A stretch of 6,888 nucleotides of DNA from assembly GCA_015655225.1 (NCBI GenBank), contig JAATFK010000336.1:1-6888 (forward strand). Direction: 5' to 3'. The stretch's first letter is position 1. Every line of letters begins with the position of its first letter. Below the pieces are notes generated by a model that did no database searches, was not told where the DNA came from, and saw only the letters and a program-made list of their open reading frames with translations. Below are positions 1-5,331 of the stretch, piece after piece. The position numbers and the translations under genes are program-made. This stretch comes from Solirubrobacterales bacterium. Lineage in GTDB: Bacteria > Actinomycetota > Thermoleophilia > Solirubrobacterales > Solirubrobacteraceae.

Positions 1-1058
1 GCCACTCGAACGTGCAGGGCGACCGCACGATGGGGATCTACGAGAGACCGACGGAGGCGTTCCTCGCGAAGCTGGAGGAGGAGTTCGGCTTCACCCCGCC
101 GCCAGCCCACGGCCACGACGTGGTCGAGGCGATCCGCGCGATGCGCGACGGCCGCGCCCACGTCTTCTTCGCGATGGGCGGCAACTTCCTCTCCGCCGCG
201 CCCGACACGGAGGCGACCGCGGCGGCGCTGGCGCGCCAGCGGCTGACGGTGCAGGTCTCGACCAAGCTGAACCGCTCGCACGTCGTGACCGGCCGCCGCG
301 CGCTGATCCTGCCGACGCTCGGGCGCACCGAGCGCGACCTCCAGGCGAGCGGCGAGCAGTTCGTCACGGTGGAGGACTCGATGAGCGTCGTGCACAGCTC
401 GCGGGGGCGGCTGGCGCCGGCCGCGCCGGCGCTGCGCAGCGAGGTCGCGATCGTCTGCGGGCTCGCGCGGCGGGTGCTCGGCGACCGCGTCGCGGTCGAC
501 TGGGAGGGGCTGAGCGGCGACTATGACCGGATCCGCGACCACATCGCGCGGGTCGTTCCCGGCTTCGAGCGCTTCAACGAGCGCGTGCGGGTCCCGGGCG
601 GATTCGTGCTGCCGCATCCGCCGCGCGACGAGCGCCGCTTCGCGACGCCGAGCGGCCGCGCGCACCTGACCGTCAACGCGCTCGACCCGCTGCGCGTCCC
701 GGAGGGACGGCTGCTGCTCCAGACGCTCCGCTCCCACGACCAGTACAACACGACGATCTACGGGCTCAACGACCGCTACCGGGGCGTGAAGGCCGGCCGG
801 CGCGTCGTCTTCGTCAACCGCGACGACCTCGCCGCGCTCGGCCTCGCCGACGGCGACGTGGTCGACCTCGTGAGCGAGTGGCAGGGGAGCGAGCGCCGCG
901 CCGCGCGCTTCCGCGCGGTCGCCTACGACACCCCGCGCGGCTGCGCCGCCGCCTACTACCCGGAGACGAACCCGCTCGTCCCGCTCGACTCGACCGCGAT
1001 CGGCTCGAACACGCCGACCTCGAAGTCGGTCGTCGTGCGGCTCGAGCGCCACGGCTGA
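1..1058 (+). CDS. Molybdopterin oxidoreductase, FdhF/YdeP-type, C-terminal part (5' partial)
   Basis: The gene is open at the left edge; the first complete codon is at 3 and the TGA stop is at 1056-1058. The visible 351 residues begin with HSNVQGDRTMGI, a stretch typical of the YdeP/formate dehydrogenase-H-like family of bis-MGD molybdenum enzymes. Further family segments are GGNFLSAAPDT (about residues 59-69), LNRSHVVTGRRALILPTLGRTE, and SMSVVHSSRG. From about residue 237 (LLLQTLRSHDQYNTTIYG) to the end is the C-terminal molybdopterin-dinucleotide-binding barrel, finishing with the family-like PETNPLVPLDSTAIGSNTPTSKS. The Fe-S and metal-ligand regions, if present, lie outside the window. Members are cytoplasmic oxidoreductases, and the substrate cannot be told from this part. 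It is co-directional with the fatty acid genes but separated from them by 170 nt and unrelated in pathway, so it is probably a different transcription unit. The family call is firm; the reaction is unknown. Confidence 0.88.
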   Translation, partial: HSNVQGDRTMGIYERPTEAFLAKLEEEFGFTPPPAHGHDVVEAIRAMRDGRAHVFFAMGGNFLSAAPDTEATAAALARQRLTVQVSTKLNRSHVVTGRRALILPTLGRTERDLQASGEQFVTVEDSMSVVHSSRGRLAPAAPALRSEVAIVCGLARRVLGDRVAVDWEGLSGDYDRIRDHIARVVPGFERFNERVRVPGGFVLPHPPRDERRFATPSGRAHLTVNALDPLRVPEGRLLLQTLRSHDQYNTTIYGLNDRYRGVKAGRRVVFVNRDDLAALGLADGDVVDLVSEWQGSERRAARFRAVAYDTPRGCAAAYYPETNPLVPLDSTAIGSNTPTSKSVVVRLERHG

Positions 1059-1071
1059 CGCCCGGCGGGCG
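1059..1071 (+). terminator. Short GC hairpin directly after the oxidoreductase stop
   Basis: CGCCC (1059-1063) and GGGCG (1067-1071) form a 5-bp perfect stem with a GGC loop, starting at the base after the stop codon. There is no T-run after it, so it is not a canonical intrinsic terminator. Terminators without a U-tract are reported in actinobacteria, and the position fits one. In DNA this GC-rich a stem of this size also arises easily by chance. Confidence 0.22.
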
Positions 1072-1107
1072 CGGCGCGGCTCGCGTACACGCGCGGCGTC
1101 GTCTGGT

Positions 1108-1124
1108 TGCAGGGAAATCCTGCA
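1108..1124. promoter_or_regulatory. Perfect 6-bp inverted repeat upstream of fabD, candidate operator
   Basis: TGCAGG (1108-1113) and CCTGCA (1119-1124) form a perfect inverted repeat around the AT-rich spacer GAAAT. The 17-bp size suits a dimeric TetR- or GntR-like repressor or activator. It lies about 105 bp upstream of the fabD start, in the only gap that can hold the operon promoter. TTGCAG at 1107-1112 overlaps it and could act as a -35 element, with a weak -10-like GGATCT at 1131-1136 (18-nt spacing). Actinobacterial fabD operons are known to be controlled from this position (FasR in Streptomyces, MabR in mycobacteria). I do not claim this matches either consensus. Confidence 0.4.
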
Positions 1125-1136
1125 CGTTTCGGATCT

Positions 1137-1164
1137 CCCCCCGCCCATTCCCTTGCTGCCCCCC
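1137..1164 (-). other. Potential G-quadruplex motif on the template strand (C-tracts on +)
   Basis: The + strand shows four C-tracts: C6 at 1137-1142, C3 at 1144-1146, C3 at 1150-1152 and C6 at 1159-1164. They are separated by loops of 1, 3 and 6 nt. The minus strand therefore matches the G3+N1-7 quadruplex pattern, and the + strand could form an i-motif. It lies in the presumed promoter or leader of the fab operon. The last C-tract can instead pair with GGGGG at 1169-1173 (loop AAAC), so the two structures would compete. This is a pattern match only, and GC-rich genomes contain many such motifs. Confidence 0.35.
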
Positions 1165-1179
1165 AAACGGGGGAGGCCG

Positions 1180-1206
1180 GTGAGCGCACGGTGGTGAACC
1201 GCTCAC
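1180..1206 (+). promoter_or_regulatory. Perfect 7-bp inverted repeat just upstream of the fabD ribosome binding site
   Basis: GTGAGCG (1180-1186) and CGCTCAC (1200-1206) are perfectly complementary across a 13-nt spacer (1187-1199). The right arm ends 9 nt before the AGGA ribosome binding site at 1216-1219. As DNA it could be an operator close to the transcription start. As RNA it would be a 7-bp stem-loop in the 5' leader. An alternative pairing of CGGT (1189-1192) with ACCG (1198-1201) would partly exclude the outer stem. Which role applies depends on the transcription start, which I cannot locate. Confidence 0.4.
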
Positions 1207-1228
1207 GCGCCCGACAGGATCATGGTCC

Positions 1229-2101
1229 GTGCCTTCGTCCACCGCCGTCCTCTTCCCCGGCCAGGGAAGCCAGACTCCCGAGATGCGCCAGCTCGTCGCC
1301 GAGCGGCGCCCGGAGCTGCTCGCGCTCGCGCTCGAGCTGGTCGGCGACGACCCCTTCGCCCGCGTCGACGACGGCACCCGCTTCGCCCAGCCCGCGATCT
1401 ACTGCGCGAGCGTCGTCAGCTGGGACCAGCTGACCGCCGCCGGGATCACGCCCGGCGCGCTCGCCGGCCACTCGCTCGGCGAGGTCGCCGCGCTCGTCGC
1501 GGCCGGCGCGCTGAGCGCCGAGGACGGACTGCGGCTCGTCGTCACGCGCGGGCGCCTGATGCAGGAGTCGGGCGAGCGCAGCGGCGACGGCTCGATGCTC
1601 GCGCTGCTCGGCAACGGCGCGGCCGACCAGGCGGCGCGGGTCGCCGAGCCCCACGGGCTGACGGTCGCGAACGACAACGCCCCCAACCAGGTCGTCCTCT
1701 CCGGCGACGCGAGCGACTTCGACGCGGCGATCGCGACCGCCAAGGAGCTGGGCCTGCGCGCCCTCAAGCTGCCGGTCACCGGCGCCTTCCACTCGCCCGC
1801 GATGGCCGCCGCCGTCCCCGAGCTGACGGCCGCGCTCGCGGCGCTCGACTTCCGCCCCCCGGCGATCCCCGTCTGGTCCTCGATCTCGGTCGCGCCGTTC
1901 GACGACCCGCGCGCCCGCCTCGCCGACGCGTTGACGCTCCCGGTCCGCTGGCGCGAGACGATCCTCGCGCTCCAGGCCAGCGGCGTCGAGCGCTTCGTGG
2001 AGGCCGGCCCCGGCAAGGTGCTGACCGGCCTCGTGCGCCGCATCGCGCCGGACGCGACCGCCGTCACCGCCGCGCAGGAGCTGGAGGGCGCAGGTGTCTG
2101 A
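1229..2101 (+). CDS. fabD: Malonyl-CoA:ACP transacylase FabD
   Basis: FabD moves the malonyl group from malonyl-CoA to holo-ACP in the cytoplasm, supplying the extender unit for FAS-II. The 290-residue protein begins MPSSTAVLFPGQGSQ, with the family GQGSQ motif at residues 11-15. The nucleophile is S82 in GHSLGE (80-85), the CoA-carboxylate-binding arginine is R107 in TRGRLMQE, and the catalytic histidine is H188 in AFHSPAM. Spacing between these residues agrees with E. coli FabD (S92, R117, H201). The C-terminal GPGKVLTGLVRRI is also typical. Length is slightly below the usual 300-310. I chose the GTG at 1229 because FPGQGSQ follows within a few residues, as it should, and AGGA at 1216-1219 lies 9 nt upstream. 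It is the first gene of the operon and overlaps fabH by 8 nt. Confidence 0.97.
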   Translation: MPSSTAVLFPGQGSQTPEMRQLVAERRPELLALALELVGDDPFARVDDGTRFAQPAIYCASVVSWDQLTAAGITPGALAGHSLGEVAALVAAGALSAEDGLRLVVTRGRLMQESGERSGDGSMLALLGNGAADQAARVAEPHGLTVANDNAPNQVVLSGDASDFDAAIATAKELGLRALKLPVTGAFHSPAMAAAVPELTAALAALDFRPPAIPVWSSISVAPFDDPRARLADALTLPVRWRETILALQASGVERFVEAGPGKVLTGLVRRIAPDATAVTAAQELEGAGV

Positions 2102-3098
2102 CGCGCTGCTGAGCACCCCCGAGCCGGCCACCGACGCGACGCGCCCGACCCGCGGCGCGGCGTTCCGCTCGGTCGCGAGCGTGCTGCCGGAGACGGTCGT
2201 CACGAACGCCGAGATGTCGCTCCAGGTCGGCAAGCCGGAGGAGTGGATCCACACCCGCACCGGGATCCGCGAGCGCCGCTTCGCCCAGGAGGGCGAGCGG
2301 CTGACCGACTTCGCCGCCGCCGCAGGCCGCGCCGCGCTCGCCCAGGCGGGCGTCGAGGCGGCGCAGCTCGACCTCGTGCTGGTCGCGACGATGACGCCCG
2401 ACGAAGCGACTCCGAACATGGCGCCGCTCGTCGCCAACCTGCTGGGCGCGACGAACGCCGGCGCGATCGACGTCGGCTCCGCCTGCACCGGCTACCTCGC
2501 CGGCCTCGCGCTCGCCGCCGCGCAGATCGAGTCGGGCCGCGCCGACCACGTGCTGCTGATCGGCGCCGACGCGATGAGCCGGATCGTCGACCCCGCCTCC
2601 AGCACCGCGATGCTGTTCGCCGACGGCGCCGGCGCGACCGTGCTCAGCGCGACCGACGGCCCCGGCCGCGTCGGGCCGGTCCTGCTGCGCGCCGACGGCA
2701 CCGGCGCCGAGCACCTGTGGGCGACCCACAGAGACCGCCATCTGCTGATGAACGGCCACGAGACGTTCAAGAACGCGGTCACGAGCATGAGCGCGATCAC
2801 GCGCGACGCCGTCGCGGCCGCCGGCCTCACGCTCGACCAGGTCGACCTCTTCGTCTACCACCAGGCGAACGGGCGGATCGTGCGCTCGGTCGGGGAGCGG
2901 CTCGGGCTCGACCCGGCGCGCGTGGTCGACTGCATCGAGTGGGTCGGCAACACGTCCGCCGCCTCGATCCCGCACGGCCTCGACGTCGCCCGCCTCGACG
3001 GCCGCCTGCGGCCCGGCGCGACGGTGCTGCTGTCGGCGTTCGGCGCCGGCTTCACCTGGGGCGGCGCCGTCGTGCAGTGGAGCGGTCCGGATGCCTGA
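2094..3098 (+). CDS. fabH: 3-oxoacyl-ACP synthase III FabH
   Basis: FabH condenses a short acyl-CoA primer with malonyl-ACP and so starts each fatty acid chain. The 334-residue thiolase-fold protein has the catalytic triad C131 (SACTGY), H256 (VYHQAN) and N286 (GNTSAASIP). The His-Asn spacing of 30 equals that of E. coli FabH. EEWIHTRTGIRERR carries W51 and R55, matching the CoA-binding Trp/Arg of E. coli. The C-terminal FGAGFTWGGAVVQW is the family signature. Against E. coli, the Cys-His segment is about 7 residues shorter. A non-conserved Pro/Thr-rich head of about 20 residues precedes the fold. Start: GTG at 2094 with GGAGGG at 2083-2088, 5 nt upstream, overlapping the fabD end by 8 nt. 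Primer preference (straight or branched acyl-CoA) cannot be read from the sequence. Confidence 0.96.
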   Translation: MSDALLSTPEPATDATRPTRGAAFRSVASVLPETVVTNAEMSLQVGKPEEWIHTRTGIRERRFAQEGERLTDFAAAAGRAALAQAGVEAAQLDLVLVATMTPDEATPNMAPLVANLLGATNAGAIDVGSACTGYLAGLALAAAQIESGRADHVLLIGADAMSRIVDPASSTAMLFADGAGATVLSATDGPGRVGPVLLRADGTGAEHLWATHRDRHLLMNGHETFKNAVTSMSAITRDAVAAAGLTLDQVDLFVYHQANGRIVRSVGERLGLDPARVVDCIEWVGNTSAASIPHGLDVARLDGRLRPGATVLLSAFGAGFTWGGAVVQWSGPDA

Positions 3099-3834
3099 CC
3101 AGACGGAGCAGCGCGACGGCGCGGCGCTCGTGACGGGCGGCTCGCGCGGCATCGGCGCCGCGATCGTGCGTCGCCTGGCGGCGGACGGCTGGGCGGTCGG
3201 GATCGGCTACCACGCCGGCGCCGACGCGGCCGACGCGCTCGTCGCGGAGGTCGAGGCGGACGGCGGCCGGGCGGTCGCGCTCGGCGGCGACATCGTCGCG
3301 CCGGAGACGCTCGACTCCCACTTCAGCACGCTGGAGGAGACGTACGGCACGGTCCTCGTGCTCGTCAACAACGCCGGCGTGACGGCCGACGGCCTCTCGC
3401 CGCAGCTGAAGGACGAGGAGTGGTCGACGGTGATCGACACGAACCTGACCGCCGCCTTCCGCGCGATCCGCCGCGCGATCCCGCCGATGCTGAGAGCGCG
3501 CCGCGGCCGGATCGTCAACATCTCCTCCGTCGTCGGGCTCAGAGCGAACCCGGGGCAGGCGAACTACGCCGCCTCGAAGGCCGGGCTGATCGGGATGACG
3601 AAGACGGTCGCCGCCGAGGTCGCGCGCCGCGGCGTGACGGTCAACGCGGTCGCGCCCGGCTTCATCGCGACCGAGATGACGGCCGAGCTGACCGGCGACC
3701 TGCTCGCCCACATCCCCGCGCGTCGCCTCGGCACGCCGGAGGAGGTCGCGGCCGTCGTCCGCTTCCTCGTCTCCGACGAGGCCAGCTACGTGACCGGTGC
3801 AACCTTGACCGTCGACGGCGGTATCTCCGCCTGA
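3091..3834 (+). CDS. fabG: 3-oxoacyl-ACP reductase FabG
   Basis: FabG is the NADPH-dependent short-chain dehydrogenase that reduces 3-ketoacyl-ACP to 3-hydroxyacyl-ACP. The 247-residue protein has the Rossmann motif TGGSRGIG at 15-22, NNAG at 93-96, and the full catalytic tetrad N118, S146, Y159 and K163 (YAASK). The 13- and 4-residue spacings from Ser to Tyr to Lys match E. coli FabG. VAPGFIATEMT and the C-terminal YVTGATLTVDGG complete the signature. Short-chain dehydrogenases are widespread, but the close match around GQANYAASKAGLIG and the position between fabH and acpP make FabG the clear choice. The ATG at 3091 overlaps the fabH end by 8 nt, with a weak GGAG (3079-3082) upstream. It is equivalent to mycobacterial MabA in role. 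Confidence 0.95.
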   Translation: MPDQTEQRDGAALVTGGSRGIGAAIVRRLAADGWAVGIGYHAGADAADALVAEVEADGGRAVALGGDIVAPETLDSHFSTLEETYGTVLVLVNNAGVTADGLSPQLKDEEWSTVIDTNLTAAFRAIRRAIPPMLRARRGRIVNISSVVGLRANPGQANYAASKAGLIGMTKTVAAEVARRGVTVNAVAPGFIATEMTAELTGDLLAHIPARRLGTPEEVAAVVRFLVSDEASYVTGATLTVDGGISA

Positions 3835-3835
3835 G

Positions 3836-3853
3836 GGGGCGGAGTTCCGCCTC
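3836..3853 (+). promoter_or_regulatory. Intercistronic hairpin between fabG and acpP
   Basis: GGGGCGG (3836-3842) pairs with CCGCCTC (3847-3853) around an AGTT loop, giving a 7-bp stem with one G-U pair. It starts two bases after the fabG stop codon and lies 12 nt before the acpP ribosome binding site. No T-run follows, so it is unlikely to be a full terminator. Processing, mRNA stabilisation or partial termination that separates acpP dosage from the upstream genes are all possible. The fold was assigned by eye. Confidence 0.4.
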
Positions 3854-3865
3854 GCATATCGAATC

Positions 3866-3872
3866 GAAGGAG
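3866..3872 (+). promoter_or_regulatory. Strong ribosome binding site of acpP
   Basis: GAAGGAG lies 8 nt before the acpP ATG, near-ideal Shine-Dalgarno strength and spacing. It sits in a locally AT-richer stretch (3855-3868) free of obvious pairing. It is the best-spaced, strongest site among the genes here, which fits the high demand for ACP compared with the enzymes. Confidence 0.7.
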
Positions 3873-3880
3873 ACTCCCAA

Positions 3881-4126
3881 ATGGCAACAGCAACTCCAGA
3901 AGCCGTCGAGGCGCGTGTCGTCGAGGCGCTCGCGAGCTTCGGCCCCGACGCCGACCAGGTGACGCGCGAGGCGACGTTCGAGGAGCTGGACATCGACTCG
4001 CTCGACCTCGTCGAGCTGGCGCAGATCGTCGAGGACGACTACGGCGTCGAGCTCAAGGGCGACGACATGAAGAGCCTCAAGACGGTCGGCGACGCGATCG
4101 ACCTCGTGGTGGCCCGAGCGCAGTGA
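3881..4126 (+). CDS. acpP: Acyl carrier protein
   Basis: ACP carries the growing acyl chain on a 4'-phosphopantetheine arm. The 81-residue acidic protein has the attachment site DSL with S40 in the context LDIDSLDLVEL (36-46), at the start of helix II. The acidic recognition helix (EL..IVEDDYGVEL) and the closing VGDAIDLV helix follow. Length is normal for a bacterial ACP, and it lacks the long C-terminal tail of mycobacterial AcpM. The ATG at 3881 has a strong ribosome binding site at 3866-3872. The gene follows a 46-nt gap, the only untranslated gap inside the operon, and its TGA overlaps the GTG of fabF (GTGA). Activation needs a phosphopantetheinyl transferase, which is not in the window. 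Confidence 0.97.
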   Translation: MATATPEAVEARVVEALASFGPDADQVTREATFEELDIDSLDLVELAQIVEDDYGVELKGDDMKSLKTVGDAIDLVVARAQ

Positions 4127-5331
4127 CCCGTCCTCGCGTCGTCATCACCGGCGTCGGCACCGTGTCCGGTCTCGGGCTCGGTGCCGACCTGCTGCTGCGG
4201 CGCTGGGTCGCGGGGGAGGTCGGCATCACCGACGGCGAGGGCGCTGCCCTCGACTATGTCGCGACCGACCACCTCTCGAAGAAGGAGGCGCGGCGGACCG
4301 ACCGCTTCGCGCAGATGGCGATGACCGCCAGCGACGAGGCGCTCGCGCAGGCCGGCTGGAGCGAGGAGCTGCCGTACGACCCCGAGCGGATCTCAGTGAT
4401 CTACGCGACGGGCATCGGCGGCCTCGAGTCGGTCGAGCAGCAGCACGACCTGCTGCGCGACAACGGCGAGAACGCCGTCTCGCCGCTGTCGGTCCCCCTG
4501 TTCATGCCGAACGCGGCCGTCGCGGCGCTCTCGATGCGCCACAACCTGCGCGGACAGAGCTACGCGGTCGCCTCGGCCTGCGCGGCCGGCTCCCACTCGA
4601 TCGGCGCGGCGACGCGCGCGATCCAGGTGGGGGACGCCGACGCGGTCGTCGCCGGCGGCGCGGAGGCGACGCTCACGTGGCTCGCGCGCGCCAGCTTCGG
4701 CAAGATGGGCGCGCTCTCCCCGACGGGGATCTCGCGCCCGTTCGACCTCCGTCGCGACGGCTTCGTGATGGGCGAGGGCGCCGGCGTGCTGATCCTGGAG
4801 GAGCGGGAGAGAGCGATCGCGCGCGGCGCCACGATCCTCGGCGAGATCCGCGGCTACGCCTCGACCTCCGACGCCTACCACCTGACGGCGCCGGACCCGA
4901 GCGGGCAGACGGCCGCCGACGCGATCCGGCTGGCGTTGAAGGACGCGAAGCTGACCGCCGCCGACGTCGACTACATCAACGCGCACGGCACCTCGACGGG
5001 CCTCAACGACGCCTCCGAGACGGCCGCGATCAAGCTCGCGTTCGGCGACGAGCTCGCGAAGCAGGTCCCGATCAGCTCGACCAAGTCGACGACCGGCCAC
5101 ACGCTCGGCGCCGCCGGCGCGATCGAGGCGATCGCCACGGTGCTGGCGATGAACGCGCGGATCGTCCCGCCGACGCTCGGGCTCGACGTGCCCGACCCGG
5201 AGCTCGACCTCGACTACGTCCCCAACGTGCCGCGTCCGCTGCAACCCCGCAACGGTGCGCCGATCGCCCTCTCGAACTCGTTCGGCTTCGGCGGTCACAA
5301 CGTCGTTCTCGCTCTGGAAGGAGCCGCATGA
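4123..5331 (+). CDS. fabF: 3-oxoacyl-ACP synthase II FabF (KasA/KasB-type)
   Basis: FabF elongates acyl-ACP by decarboxylative condensation with malonyl-ACP. The 402-residue ketosynthase begins with the family RVVITGVGTVSGLG and has the nucleophile C153 in ASACAAGSHS. H288 (NAHGTST), K321 (STKSTTGH) and H326 complete the Cys-His-His set, with the conserved lysine five residues before the last histidine as in E. coli FabF. The end (NSFGFGGHN) carries the usual glycine-rich signature. The GTG at 4123 overlaps the acpP stop in GTGA. Upstream there is only a weak GGTGG (4108-4112), so translation is probably coupled to acpP. One ketosynthase II is present, whereas mycobacteria have adjacent kasA and kasB. 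A polyketide synthase is unlikely given the housekeeping neighbours. Confidence 0.95.
   Translation: MTRPRVVITGVGTVSGLGLGADLLLRRWVAGEVGITDGEGAALDYVATDHLSKKEARRTDRFAQMAMTASDEALAQAGWSEELPYDPERISVIYATGIGGLESVEQQHDLLRDNGENAVSPLSVPLFMPNAAVAALSMRHNLRGQSYAVASACAAGSHSIGAATRAIQVGDADAVVAGGAEATLTWLARASFGKMGALSPTGISRPFDLRRDGFVMGEGAGVLILEERERAIARGATILGEIRGYASTSDAYHLTAPDPSGQTAADAIRLALKDAKLTAADVDYINAHGTSTGLNDASETAAIKLAFGDELAKQVPISSTKSTTGHTLGAAGAIEAIATVLAMNARIVPPTLGLDVPDPELDLDYVPNVPRPLQPRNGAPIALSNSFGFGGHNVVLALEGAA

Noticed and set aside
1222..2112. ATG at 1222 opening a 296-codon frame beside fabD
   Set aside because: It is in a different frame from FabD and its product is an Arg/Pro-rich, motif-free translation. 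The GTG at 1229 gives the conserved FabD N-terminus.
1220..2488. Long minus-strand open frame opposite fabD and fabH
   Set aside because: It lies wholly opposite two genes with intact catalytic motifs. Its product is low-complexity Arg/Gly/Ala-rich with no recognisable domain, as expected for antisense shadows in GC-rich DNA.
3805..3830. TTGACC at 3805-3810 as a -35 of an internal acpP promoter
   Set aside because: No -10-like hexamer lies 16-19 nt downstream; TATC elements at 3822 and 3857 are at the wrong distance. The stretch encodes the conserved FabG C-terminus.
4677..5327. Upstream extension of the carboxyltransferase reading frame, which would make a 695-residue protein
   Set aside because: The extension overlaps the conserved second half of fabF and translates to Arg-rich shadow sequence. 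The ATG at 5328 with its ribosome binding site gives a length typical of AccD6.
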